In this document: positions 37,091-45,677 of the stretch, piece by piece
How the letters are laid out: every line of letters starts with the position of its first letter
Position numbering within the stretch: position 1 is the stretch's first letter
NCBI RefSeq assembly: GCF_021432765.1
Contig: NZ_CP058908.1
Span: 1,132,001-1,196,000 of the forward strand
DNA from: Pseudomonas phenolilytica
Lineage (GTDB): Bacteria > Pseudomonadota > Gammaproteobacteria > Pseudomonadales > Pseudomonadaceae
Reading direction: 5' to 3'
Length of the DNA: 64,000 nt
The notes under the pieces: model-generated
What the model saw: only the letters and a program-made list of their open reading frames with translations
The model's database searches: none
What the model was told of the DNA's origin: nothing
Made by a program: the position numbers and the translations under genes

Positions 37091-38497
37091 TCAGTTGAAC
37101 AATCCGTTGAACAGCCGCGTGGCCAGCAGGCCGACGGCGCTGTGGTGGCGTTGCGGCGCCAGCAGCGGCAGCAGCAGACGCATGCGCGCGGCACGGTCCG
37201 GCTGGCGGGCGAGCTGCTGTTCGAGCAGCTGCAGCTCCGCGTCGAAGTCATTACCGGCGGTCGCCTGCGGCGCGGTCGAATCCGCCGCCGGGCGACGCGC
37301 GTTGAACCGCGCCTGCCCCTTGAGCAGCGCGCTGCGCGGGCTGCGCTTGCCATCGGCCTGCCAGTCGTCGGCGATCCAGTCGTGGATCATCTGCTGCTCG
37401 TAGGCGCTGAACACGCCGAACATCGGTGCCTGCTCGCCGACGATCAGCTGCCAGAAGCGGCTCTCCTGCGGGTCGTGGCCGCGCTTGATCCACCCCCGCG
37501 TCTCGAGCACGGCGAGGAACTGTTCGACGTCCTCGGCCAGCCATTGATTGACCGTGCGGCCCTCGAAGCGGCAATAGTCGGAATGCACGAACTGGCCGAC
37601 CGCGGCCTTCTTCTCGAAGATGCGCTGCACCTCCGTCGACAGGTCGAAGTCGCCGATCACCGAGACGGTGCTGGCGCCCAGGTCGTTGAGCCGGTAGCCG
37701 TTGCGCACGCGCTGGTAGAACGCCGCGCCGTCGCCCATCTGCGGCCAGGCCGCGCGCAGGCCCTGCACCGCCTTGTGCGCATGGCCGTTGTCGGCGTTGT
37801 CGACGGTGACGTGCAGGGTGAAGTAGTACGGATCGATGCCCAGCTCGGTCAGCTCGTAGGCGGTGATCAGCAGGTGCAGCGGCAGCTGCTCGTAGCCCAG
37901 GTTGAAGCCGATCACCTCCGGCAGGAAGCGCTCGGCGTGCTCGGCCAGCGCCAGCTGGATGGCGCCCTGGACGAAGTGCTCGTCGTCCAGCTGCTGCCAG
38001 TCGTCGCAGCCCTGGCTGGCCAGCAGCTTGCGGTAGAGCACCACGTGGTTCTTTTCCGGCTGACCCTCGCCGAGTTCTTCCAGGTAGGTCTGGATCAGCG
38101 CGGTGAAGCGGCCATCGTCCCAGCGCTGCAGCAGGCCATAGAGCCAGGCGCCGTCGACCAGCTTGGTCGGCGCCACGCCGCGCAGGAAATGCAGTGCATG
38201 CGCCTTGCTCGAAAAATAGCGCCGCGCACCGCCGGCGCGGCGCTGATCCAGATAGGCCTGGTACTGGTGCCCGACGGCTTCGGTGCGCTGCATGACCCAG
38301 GTGTCCAGCGCCGCCGGATCGTCCGGCAGGTCGCAGGGCAGCGTGGCCGCGCGTTGCAGCTGGTCTTGCAGGTAATGCGCGGCGTCCTCGCGGCTGGCGC
38401 CATCGAGCAGGGCGAAATACAGCTCGCGCGATTCCTGCGTCGGTCGCGGATCGGCGGCGCGCGGCGCGGCGGGCAGGCGGTGCAGAGTCATCGGCAT
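37091..38497 (-). CDS. Iron-containing redox enzyme family (haem-oxygenase-like fold)
   Basis: A 468-residue, largely helical protein. The central part has Glu/His-bearing helices typical of haem-oxygenase-like di-iron proteins: LPEVIGFNLGYEQLPLHLL, ELGIDPYYFTLHVTVDN and NGHAHKAVQG. The C-terminal ~80 residues are polar and Gln/Arg-rich. Members of this fold perform varied iron-dependent oxidations. The reaction here is unknown. It lies 19 bases before the methyltransferase gene in the same direction. Confidence 0.85.
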   Translation of the reverse strand: MPMTLHRLPAAPRAADPRPTQESRELYFALLDGASREDAAHYLQDQLQRAATLPCDLPDDPAALDTWVMQRTEAVGHQYQAYLDQRRAGGARRYFSSKAHALHFLRGVAPTKLVDGAWLYGLLQRWDDGRFTALIQTYLEELGEGQPEKNHVVLYRKLLASQGCDDWQQLDDEHFVQGAIQLALAEHAERFLPEVIGFNLGYEQLPLHLLITAYELTELGIDPYYFTLHVTVDNADNGHAHKAVQGLRAAWPQMGDGAAFYQRVRNGYRLNDLGASTVSVIGDFDLSTEVQRIFEKKAAVGQFVHSDYCRFEGRTVNQWLAEDVEQFLAVLETRGWIKRGHDPQESRFWQLIVGEQAPMFGVFSAYEQQMIHDWIADDWQADGKRSPRSALLKGQARFNARRPAADSTAPQATAGNDFDAELQLLEQQLARQPDRAARMRLLLPLLAPQRHHSAVGLLATRLFNGLFN

Positions 38498-38668
38498 GGT
38501 CTTGTTCGGCGGCAGTGGTATGCAGATTTGGGCCGGCCGCCGCGACCATTAGTTCAGCTCGCCCGCCGAGTGGCCGCTGTGCGGCTTGCAACTTCCCGTG
38601 CGCGGGTCATCACTAAACCGGGTGAGCGGCAGCCCGTCGGCGCCGCGCGGACAGCCGGAGGCAACAGC

Positions 38669-38887
38669 ATGAATACCGAGCACAGCGGCCGCGAAAGCAT
38701 CGAGTCCATCGATCAGAGCGGCGACGCCCACGAGCAGAATCCGGAAACCACCATCACCCACGGTGAAGTCGCCGGCGGCGAGGAGGCCGACGTACCGGGC
38801 GGCGCCTACAACGTGCCGCCGGAGCTGGCCGAGGAGCTCAGCGACGAGGAGGCGGTGCACGACCAGGGGCCGGACGCCGCGCGCTAG
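38669..38887 (+). CDS. Small acidic hypothetical protein (72 aa)
   Basis: A 72-residue strongly acidic protein without Cys. It starts MNTEHSGRESIESIDQSG and has the core GGAYNVPPELAEELSDEEAVHDQ. CCGGAGG lies 7 bases before the ATG, and the frame shows normal GC-rich codon use. It is probably soluble and disordered. I do not recognise a function. It is divergent from the haem-oxygenase-like gene. Confidence 0.7.
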   Translation: MNTEHSGRESIESIDQSGDAHEQNPETTITHGEVAGGEEADVPGGAYNVPPELAEELSDEEAVHDQGPDAAR

Positions 38888-39029
38888 CGGGCGAAACGGC
38901 GACTGGCGCACGATTTTCGACGGCGGGTCTTAAACGCCGACCGCGGGCGGTCGCCTGTTGGCAGTCATACATCGGCCGCGTGTTGCGCATGCAGCGCTGC
39001 GCGCCGCCCTGCGTCCAGCGACCGGAGCA

Positions 39030-39368
39030 ATGGACATGCGCCAGCACAGCCGCCTCAGCTTTCGCCACATCAGCCGCATCCAGGTGACCAACCGCCTGAA
39101 CGGTGAGCCGATGGGCTATGTCGCCGACCTGTCGCTGGGCGGCCTGCGCCTGGTGGCGAGGCAGCCGCTGGCGGTCGGCGGTTGCTACGACATGCTGTTG
39201 CACGTGCCGGAGCAAGGCGAGCGCGTGCGCGAGGTGCCGGTGGTGGTGATCTGCCAGTGGTCGCGCAAGGATTCGCGGCGCGACAGCTTCGAGATGGGCT
39301 TCGCCCTCGACCGCCCGGCGCCGGGCTTCACCGCGCTGGTCGCGCAGCTGCTGCCCAAGCGCCGCTGA
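39030..39368 (+). CDS. PilZ domain protein
   Basis: A 112-residue single-domain PilZ protein. The c-di-GMP binding motifs are RxxxR (RQHSR, residues 4-8) and DLSLGGLRL. The C-terminal half is a beta barrel strand set ending LPKRR. The start at 39030 or 39036 follows CCGGAG; a longer frame upstream lacks a ribosome site. It converges on flhA with only 12 bases between the stops. A link between c-di-GMP and lateral flagellar function is plausible but inferred from position. Confidence 0.85.
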   Translation: MDMRQHSRLSFRHISRIQVTNRLNGEPMGYVADLSLGGLRLVARQPLAVGGCYDMLLHVPEQGERVREVPVVVICQWSRKDSRRDSFEMGFALDRPAPGFTALVAQLLPKRR

Positions 39369-39380
39369 GGCGCGCGCCGG

Positions 39381-41477
39381 TCAGCCGAGCGTGCCGAGAA
39401 TCTGTACGCCGACGCGGTCGGGAATCTCGTTCTGCGACAGCACGTGCAGCCCCGGGCTGAATACCCGCGCATAGCGCGCCAGCAGCGGTCGCAGCTGCGG
39501 CATCACGGTGAGGATCGGCGGATGGCCGTCCTTGCGCAGCTTCTCCTTCACCACCGGCATGCTGTTCTGCAGCTGGTTGAGCAGGCTCGGTTCCACTGGG
39601 ATGTTGTCCAGGCTGACCTGGCCGGCCTGCTGGGCGATGGCCAGGGCGTTGAGCAGGGTGTTCTCCAGCGCGTTCTCCAGCACGAACACGGTCAGCTCGC
39701 GACGGTCGCCGGCGATCATCGAGACGATGCTGCGGCGCAGCGCATAACGCACGTCGGCGGCCAGCAGCACCGGGTCCTTGGTGGTTTCGCTGCATTCGAG
39801 CAGGGTGCTGGCGATGGTCTCGATGTCGCGCAGCGGCACCTCCTCCTGCAGCAGCTGACGGTAGACGCGCATCTGCTGGGTGTAGCTCAGCGCCGCCTTG
39901 AGGCTTTCCGCCAGCTTGGGCGCCTGCAGGGTCAGGCGCTGCATCAGGTGCTCGACGTCGTCGTGCTTGAACAGCTCCGGCAGGTGTTCGCGCACGACCT
40001 TGTTCAGGTGGGTGGCGATGACGCTGGCGCAGTCGATCACCTGATAGCCGAGGTTGAGCGCGCGGGGCTTGTCGTTCGGCTGAATCCACACCACCTGCAT
40101 GCGGTAGGCCGGGTCGGTGCCGAGGATGCCGTCGATCTCGCCATACAGCTCCGGCGAGGGAATCGCCATCAGGCGGTCGGCGTGCAGCTCGGCGCCGTCG
40201 ATCTTCTCGCCGTTGATGTAGATGTCGTACTGCGAGGCCTTGAGCCTGAGGCTGTCGCGGATTTGCACCTCCGGCAGCAGGAAGCCCAGGTGCTCGGACA
40301 ACGTCTGCCGCACGCCGCGTACCCGCGCCGGCAGCGGTGCGCCGGACGCCTCGTTGACCAGCCCGACCAGCTTGTAGCCGAGCGAAATCGACAGCCGCTC
40401 GACCAGCGGAATGTCTTCCCAGGCCAGGCTCTGCGCCTTCTCCTTGTCCATCGCCTGGCCGAGCGCCTGGATCTCCTTGAGATCGGCACCGGCCGCCGGC
40501 GGCGCCTGCAGCGACACCCGCCAGCCGATGAAGCCGACCAGCGCGGCGAAGCCGAGGAACGCCAGGTGCGGCATGCCCGGCACCAGGCCGAGCACGGCGA
40601 GAATGCCGGCCACGGTGTAGAGCGTCGCCGGGTTGGCCAGCAGCTGGCGCTGCACCTGGCTGGTGATGTCGCTGGATTCGTTGATGCGGGTGACGATGAT
40701 CGCCGCCGCGGTGGACAGCAGCAGCGCCGGAATCTGCGCCACCAGGCCGTCACCGATGGTCAGCAGGGCGTACTGGCGGAAGGCTTCGCCGGCATCCAGC
40801 GCGTAGACGAACACGCCGATGGCGAAGCCGCCGAACAGGTTGATCAAGAGGATCAGGATGCCGGCGATGGCATCGCCACGGACGAACTTCGAGGCACCGT
40901 CCATCGCGCCGTAGAAGTCGGCTTCCTTGGCCACTTCCTGGCGCCGCGCCTTGGCTTCGTCCTGGGTCAGGGTGCCGGCGTTGAGGTCGGCGTCGATGGC
41001 CATCTGCTTGCCCGGCAGGGCGTCGAGGGTGAAACGCGCGGTCACTTCCGAGATGCGCTCGCCGCCCTTGGTGATGACTATGAAGTTGATGATCATCAGG
41101 ATCACGAACACCACCAGGCCGACGATGAAGTTGCCGCCGATCACCACCTCGCCGAAGGCCTCGATCACCTTGCCCGCCGCGCCGGTGCCGGTGTGGCCCT
41201 CGAGCAGCACCACCCGCGTCGAGGCGACGTTCAGGCACAGGCGCAGCAGCGTGGTGACCAGGATCACCGTGGGAAACAGCGAGAAGTCCAGCGGACTCCT
41301 CGACGACACGCTGACCAGCAGCACCAGGATCGCCATGGCGATGTTGAAGGTGAACAGGATGTCCAGCAGCTGCGGCGGCAGCGGCAGGATGATCATCGCC
41401 AGGATCGACAGGATCAGCACGGGAATGCCGATCCGGCCACTGCGCAAGGTCGGCGTGAGTTTTTGCATCAGGCTCAT
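39381..41477 (-). CDS. flhA: Lateral flagellar export protein FlhA
   Basis: A 698-residue export-gate protein. About eight membrane helices fill the first 330 residues, with the FHIPEP-region signatures LCLNVASTRVVLLEGHTG and MDGASKFVRGDAIAGILILLINLFGG. The large cytoplasmic FlhA-C docks chaperone-substrate complexes. It is the last gene of the fliMNPQR-flhBA operon and overlaps the flhB stop by 4 nt. flhF and flhG, the polar-flagellum genes usually found downstream, are absent, as expected for a lateral system. Confidence 0.97.
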   Translation of the reverse strand: MSLMQKLTPTLRSGRIGIPVLILSILAMIILPLPPQLLDILFTFNIAMAILVLLVSVSSRSPLDFSLFPTVILVTTLLRLCLNVASTRVVLLEGHTGTGAAGKVIEAFGEVVIGGNFIVGLVVFVILMIINFIVITKGGERISEVTARFTLDALPGKQMAIDADLNAGTLTQDEAKARRQEVAKEADFYGAMDGASKFVRGDAIAGILILLINLFGGFAIGVFVYALDAGEAFRQYALLTIGDGLVAQIPALLLSTAAAIIVTRINESSDITSQVQRQLLANPATLYTVAGILAVLGLVPGMPHLAFLGFAALVGFIGWRVSLQAPPAAGADLKEIQALGQAMDKEKAQSLAWEDIPLVERLSISLGYKLVGLVNEASGAPLPARVRGVRQTLSEHLGFLLPEVQIRDSLRLKASQYDIYINGEKIDGAELHADRLMAIPSPELYGEIDGILGTDPAYRMQVVWIQPNDKPRALNLGYQVIDCASVIATHLNKVVREHLPELFKHDDVEHLMQRLTLQAPKLAESLKAALSYTQQMRVYRQLLQEEVPLRDIETIASTLLECSETTKDPVLLAADVRYALRRSIVSMIAGDRRELTVFVLENALENTLLNALAIAQQAGQVSLDNIPVEPSLLNQLQNSMPVVKEKLRKDGHPPILTVMPQLRPLLARYARVFSPGLHVLSQNEIPDRVGVQILGTLG

Positions 41478-42616
41478 GAGCGGGCTCGGTTGAACAGTTC
41501 TTCGGGAATGGGAATGTGCCTGGCGAGTTCAGGGCGCGCCTGGCGGCGGCCCTGCTTCCAGGCCTTGAGCTGGAGGATGTAGGTCAGCACGTGGGCCACT
41601 GCGGTATACAGCGGCGCCGGGATCTGCTGGTTGACCTGCGTGCTGAAGTAGATCGCCCGCGCCAGCGGCGGCAGCTCGATCACCTCGCAGTGATTGGCCT
41701 GCGCCATCTTGCGGATGTACAGCGCCATTTCGTCGACGCCGCGGGCAATGACGAACGGCGTCTCGGCCTTCTTCGGGTCGTATTTGAGCGCCACCGCATA
41801 GTGCGTCGGGTTGACGATCACCACGTCGGCGGTCTTGATCACCTTGCTGATCTGCCGCTGCGCCAGCTGGCGCTGCAGCTGCTTGATGCGCGCCTTCACC
41901 TCGGGGCGGCCTTCCTGGTTCTTGTGCTCTTCCTTGCGCTCCTGCTTGGTCATGCGCATTTTTTTCAGGAAGAAGAAGCGCTGCAGTGGAATGTCGATCA
42001 GCGAGAACAGCACGAACACCAGTAGCAGCGAGATCGCCAGGTCGAAGGTCAGGGTAAAGGCGCTGCCGATGGCGTTGCCGATATCGGTGCGTTGCAGCGC
42101 GATCAACTGCGGCGCGGCATGCAGCAGCTGCCAGACGGCAATGCCGAGCAGCGTGGCGATCTTCAGCAGCGACTTGGCCAGCTCGCTCCAGTTCTGCGCG
42201 CCGAACATGCGGCCCAGGCCGGTGATGGGATTGAGCTTGCCGAAGTTGGGCGCGAAGTTCTTCGAGGCGAACACCCAGCCGCCCGGCACCAGGGCGAAGA
42301 CGATCACCAGCAGCGGCGTCAGCAGCAGCGGCAGCAGCACCCAGATGAACACCAGCAGGTTGTGCAGCATCACCAGCTTGAGGTCGTCGAGGCCGATCTC
42401 GCTGTGGCCGAAGTTGACGAACGAGTAGCTGAAGCTCTGCTGGATGCCGTCGAAGAACAGGCCGATGCTCAGCTTGAGCACCAGCAGCGTGACCAGCAGC
42501 GACACGGTGGTGGCGACATCCTTGGAGCGCGCGACCTGGCCGTCGCGCTTGCTCTTGCGCAGCTTCTGCTCGGAGGCCTCCTCGGTCTTGTCCTGGGCAC
42601 TGCTCTGCTCAGACAT
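41474..42616 (-). CDS. flhB: Lateral flagellar export switch protein FlhB
   Basis: A 380-residue protein with four hydrophobic helices in the first ~215 residues and a cytoplasmic domain with the autocleavage motif NPTH (ADVVIVNPTHYAVALKYDPKKAE). Cleavage there switches export from hook to filament substrates together with FliK, encoded at 56909. The N-terminus is charged (SAQDKTEEASEQKLRKSKRDGQ), typical of FlhB. It overlaps fliR by 8 nt. Confidence 0.97.
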   Translation of the reverse strand: MSEQSSAQDKTEEASEQKLRKSKRDGQVARSKDVATTVSLLVTLLVLKLSIGLFFDGIQQSFSYSFVNFGHSEIGLDDLKLVMLHNLLVFIWVLLPLLLTPLLVIVFALVPGGWVFASKNFAPNFGKLNPITGLGRMFGAQNWSELAKSLLKIATLLGIAVWQLLHAAPQLIALQRTDIGNAIGSAFTLTFDLAISLLLVFVLFSLIDIPLQRFFFLKKMRMTKQERKEEHKNQEGRPEVKARIKQLQRQLAQRQISKVIKTADVVIVNPTHYAVALKYDPKKAETPFVIARGVDEMALYIRKMAQANHCEVIELPPLARAIYFSTQVNQQIPAPLYTAVAHVLTYILQLKAWKQGRRQARPELARHIPIPEELFNRARS

Positions 42617-43406
42617 GCGCAGCGCTCCCGAGCAGCACGCCGAGCTTGTCCAGCAGGTCGCGGGTCAGGTGCAGGTAGGCCTCGGCGAGGTTCGGCAGGG
42701 TCAGCGCGATCAGCGTCAGGCCGGCGAGGATCGCCATCGGAAAGCCCAGCGAGAACAGGTTCATCGCCGGCGAGATGCGGTTGAGCAGACCGAAGCAGAA
42801 CTGCACGAGGGTCATGCAGAAGACGATCGGCAGCGCGATCAGCAGCGCCGCCGAGAGCACCCAGGCCAGCGACCAGGCGATGGTTTGCAGGCCGTCCCAA
42901 TGGATGCCGCTGCCGATCGGCCAGTGCACGAAGCTCTGGTAGAGGATGCTCACCGTCACCAGATGGCCATCGATGCTGAAGAACAGCAGCGCCAGCATGA
43001 TGAAGTACAGCTGGTAGATGATCGAGGCCGAGGACACGCCGTTCATGGGGTCGTTGAGCAGTGCCATGGACAGGCCGAGCTGGGTCGAGACGATGTCGCC
43101 GATCAGGGTGAACACGGTGAACACCAGCAGCAGCGCCAGCCCCAGCAACAGCCCCATCGCCACCTGCTCGAGGGCGGTGAGCAGGCCGGCCGGCGACAGC
43201 GGATCGAGCACCGGCGGTGCCGGCAAGGCGGCGCTCAGCACCAGCGTCAGCGCCAGCGCCAGCAGCACGCGTACGCGCACCGAGATGGCCTTGTGGCTGA
43301 ACAGCGGCGCCAGGCTGAACACCGCCATGATCCGGCAGAACGGCCACCAGTAGGCCTGCAGCGCTTGCAGGTAGTGGCCGGCGTGCAGCAGCGCGTCGTG
43401 GTTCAT
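42609..43406 (-). CDS. fliR: Lateral flagellar export protein FliR
   Basis: A 265-residue export-gate protein with about six hydrophobic helices: RIMAVFSLAPLFSHKAISVRVRVLLALAL, the GDIVSTQLGLSMALLNDPMNG loop and a C-terminal NRISPAMNLFSLGFP segment, all FliR hallmarks. The start at 43406 (MNHDALLHAGHYL) is chosen because it lies 2 bases after the fliQ stop; the open frame beyond lies within fliQ. Confidence 0.95.
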   Translation of the reverse strand: MNHDALLHAGHYLQALQAYWWPFCRIMAVFSLAPLFSHKAISVRVRVLLALALTLVLSAALPAPPVLDPLSPAGLLTALEQVAMGLLLGLALLLVFTVFTLIGDIVSTQLGLSMALLNDPMNGVSSASIIYQLYFIMLALLFFSIDGHLVTVSILYQSFVHWPIGSGIHWDGLQTIAWSLAWVLSAALLIALPIVFCMTLVQFCFGLLNRISPAMNLFSLGFPMAILAGLTLIALTLPNLAEAYLHLTRDLLDKLGVLLGSAAHV

Positions 43407-43408
43407 GC

Positions 43409-43681
43409 TCAGCCCACCAGGCGCCCGGCCTGCTGGAACGTCTCGATGAACAGATCGGAGAGCGTGCGCAGGATCCAGTGCCCGGCGAACACCAGCATGC
43501 CGAGCGTGATCAGCAGGCGCGGGAGGAAGCTGAGCATCTGTTCGTTGATCTGCGTGGCGGCCTGAAAAATGCTGATCAGCAGGCCGCCGAGCAGGCTCGG
43601 CACGATCAGCACGCAGACCACCAGCACGATGATGTGGATGGCGTTGGAGACGATGTTGACGGCGGTGTCGGGGGTCAGCAT
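43409..43681 (-). CDS. fliQ: Lateral flagellar export protein FliQ
   Basis: A 90-residue protein with two hydrophobic helices and the family start MLTPDTAVNIVSNAIHIIV followed by PSLLGGLLISIFQAATQINEQMLSF. The start at 43681 gives the standard length. The ribosome site (AAGGTG) is modest and lies at the edge of the large inverted repeat region that separates fliQ from fliP; these genes normally abut. Confidence 0.95.
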   Translation of the reverse strand: MLTPDTAVNIVSNAIHIIVLVVCVLIVPSLLGGLLISIFQAATQINEQMLSFLPRLLITLGMLVFAGHWILRTLSDLFIETFQQAGRLVG

Positions 43682-44553
43682 TGGGGCACCTTGGCGGTGG
43701 GCGTTTGGTACGGGCCGGGGTGGCGCGGCGGTCGGCATGCGGGTGTGGCGTTTGGGGCGGGAGGTGCCTTCTGTGTGTTCTTCTGGCCAAGAGCCGCAGG
43801 GTGGAAAACCGCGCAGCGTTTTCCACCTTGTTGGGCGCCTATGCCTGAGAACGGCGCAGCGCTTTCCTCGGCCCGGGCTACCGGTTGCGCCTTGCACGGC
43901 GCGTCACTTTCTCTTGTCTCGCCAAGAGAAAGTAACCAAAGAGAAGGCGCCCCCTGCATCCGGGTCTGGCCGCTACGCGACCAGACTTCCCTCACTGCGG
44001 CGTCGCTCCGGAGGCACGTCACGAAGGGGCGTCCCTGCCCCTTCGTTCCTCGCTCGGCGTCCATGCCTCGCGTCCCCCTGCGCAACGCCTGCGTTCGGCC
44101 TCCTGAAGGGGATTCCGGTCCGAGTTGCCTGAAGGAGCAGTTGCTGGCTTCGCTTTGCTTTTCCATGCACGGCCCAATAGGCGACACCACTCTTCCCCTT
44201 GCAGACGGCCGAGTGGAGCCAGCGCGCAGGGGGACGAGCGGCATGGATGCCGCGAGAGGCGTAAAGGGCCAGGGATGGCCCTTGTACGCCGACCCCCGGA
44301 GTGCTGGCGGAAGGAGGGAAGTCCGGGGGCGAAGCTCCCGGACCCGAATGAAGGGGCGCGTTTTCTTTTGCTTACTTTTCTTTGCGCGTGCAAAGAAAAG
44401 TAAGGCGCCGTGCAAGGCGCAACAGAAAGCCCCCGCCGAGGAAAGCGCCGCGCCGGACACAAACCTACACGCCTCCATTGGTGGAAAACGCTTTGCGGTT
44501 TTCCACCCTACGCAAGCGGGCGCGGACCAGGCGGCAGCCAACATCGCCATCAC
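43682..44553. other. 872-bp gene-free gap between fliP and fliQ
   Basis: No credible gene. Long open frames exist on both strands but show no domain, have mirror-image content and arise from the inverted repeat. Most of the gap (43796-44512) is the inverted-repeat element listed separately. About 110 bases next to fliQ (43682-43795) and 40 next to fliP are unique sequence. Confidence 0.75.
43796..44512. repeat. ~717-bp imperfect inverted repeat inserted between fliP and fliQ
   Basis: Two ~350-bp arms run head to head around ~44154. The left arm read forward and the right arm read in reverse complement share, in the same order: GCAGGGTGGAAAACCGC / GTAGGGTGGAAAACCGC, then GCGTTTTCCACC, GCGCTTTCCTCGG, TTGCGCCTTGCACGGCGC, a CTTT(C/T)…AAAGTAA hairpin, GCGCCCC, a CGGGTC hairpin, ACTTCCCTC, GCATCCATGCC-like text and GTCCCCCTGCGC. 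Several internal hairpins are kept although the bases differ (left TTTCTCTTG/CAAGAGAAA; right CTTTTCTTTG/CAAAGAAAAG). End palindromes are GTGGAAAAC/GTTTTCCAC at 43801-43826 and 44481-44506. It appears to be a paired non-coding repeat element, not a gene. Confidence 0.85.
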
Positions 44554-45309
44554 CTAAAACGGCTGAACACTGGTGGTCAGCGTGCCCATCAACAGCACCC
44601 AACCATCCACCAGCACGAACACCATCAACTTGAACGGCAGCGAGATCATCATCGGCGAGAGCATCATCATGCCCATCGCCATCAGTACGCTGGCCACCAC
44701 CAGGTCGATCACCAGAAACGGCACGAAGATCATGAATCCCAGCTGGAACGCCGTCTTCAGCTCGCTCAGCACGAACGCCGGCAGCAGCAGCGAGAAATCC
44801 AGCTCGGCGAGGTCTTCCGGCAGTTCCTCGCCGGCCAGCGACACCATGGTCTGCAGCGAGTTCTGGTTAGTCTGCGCCAGCATGAAGCGCGACAGGCTGC
44901 CCTTGGCCGCGTCGAGGCCCTGTTCCAGGCTGATCTCGTCCTTCTGGAACGGCTGATAGGCCTGGCTGTGAATCTCCTGCCAGACCGGGCGCATCACCAG
45001 CAGCGTGATGATCAGCGCGATGCCGATCAGCACCTGGTTCGGCGGGCTCTGCTGCAGGCCGATGGCCTGGCGCAGGATGGCCAGCACGATGATGAAGCGG
45101 GTGAAGCAGGTCATCATCATCAGCATCGCCGGCAGGAAGCCGAGCAGCGTCATGATGATGAGGATCTGCAGCTTCACCGAGAAGGCCTGGCCGTTCTCGG
45201 TGTCGTTCAGGTTGAACAGGGTGATCTCGCCACCGGCGGCCTGCGCGGCCAGCGGTAGCAGGCTGAGCAGCAGCAGGCCGAGCAGCAGCAGGCCGCGACG
45301 CGGATTCAT
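44554..45309 (-). CDS. fliP: Lateral flagellar export protein FliP
   Basis: A 251-residue export-gate protein with a signal-like first helix (GLLLLGLLLLSLLPLAAQA) and the FliP signatures MMTCFTRFIIVLAILRQAIG, SPPNQVLIGIALIITLLVM and a C-terminal ASVLMAMGMMMLSPMMISLPFKLMVF. The start at 45309 overlaps the fliN stop (ATGA). The stop is normal, so the large repeat downstream lies between genes and does not truncate it. No fliO is present before it. Confidence 0.97.
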   Translation of the reverse strand: MNPRRGLLLLGLLLLSLLPLAAQAAGGEITLFNLNDTENGQAFSVKLQILIIMTLLGFLPAMLMMMTCFTRFIIVLAILRQAIGLQQSPPNQVLIGIALIITLLVMRPVWQEIHSQAYQPFQKDEISLEQGLDAAKGSLSRFMLAQTNQNSLQTMVSLAGEELPEDLAELDFSLLLPAFVLSELKTAFQLGFMIFVPFLVIDLVVASVLMAMGMMMLSPMMISLPFKLMVFVLVDGWVLLMGTLTTSVQPF

Positions 45310-45677
45310 CGGGCGAGGGCGTCCAGGCTGGTGCCGGACAGCTCGACGATGCGCAGGCCGTAGTTGCCGTTCATCACCACCACCTCGGCCTTGGCGAACA
45401 GCGTGCCGTTGACCTTCACGTCCAGCGGTTCGCCGGCCAGCTTGTCGAGCACGATCACGCTGCTGGTGTCGCACTCCATCAGCTCCTTGAGCGAAATCTC
45501 CGCCGAGGCGACCTCGAGGGTGACGTTCACCGGAATCTTGCCGAAGAAGCTCAGGTCCTGGCGCGGGGCTGGCAGCGCTGCCGCCGGCTCGACCACCGGC
45601 TCGACGACGGCATCGAGGTTGAGGTCGCCGTCGTTGATGAGCTGCTCGAAATCATTGTCGGAAAGTTGGCCGTTCAT
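45306..45677 (-). CDS. fliN: Lateral flagellar switch protein FliN
   Basis: A 123-residue C-ring protein. The variable acidic N-terminus (NGQLSDNDFEQLINDGDLNLDAVVEP) is followed by the SpoA/FliN domain (FFGKIPVNVTLEVASAEISLKELMEC, VIVLDKLAGEPLDVKVNGTLFAKAEVVVMNGNYGLRI). It overlaps fliM by 4 nt and fliP by 3 nt. It forms the bottom of the C-ring and binds FliH. Confidence 0.96.
   Translation of the reverse strand: MNGQLSDNDFEQLINDGDLNLDAVVEPVVEPAAALPAPRQDLSFFGKIPVNVTLEVASAEISLKELMECDTSSVIVLDKLAGEPLDVKVNGTLFAKAEVVVMNGNYGLRIVELSGTSLDALAR

Noticed and set aside
43675..44553. A 292-codon open frame (minus) and a 359-codon frame (plus) in the fliP-fliQ gap
   Set aside because: Both arise from the same inverted repeat, are mirror-like, lack domains and run through hairpins; the plus frame also overlaps fliQ. 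Treated as non-coding repeat.
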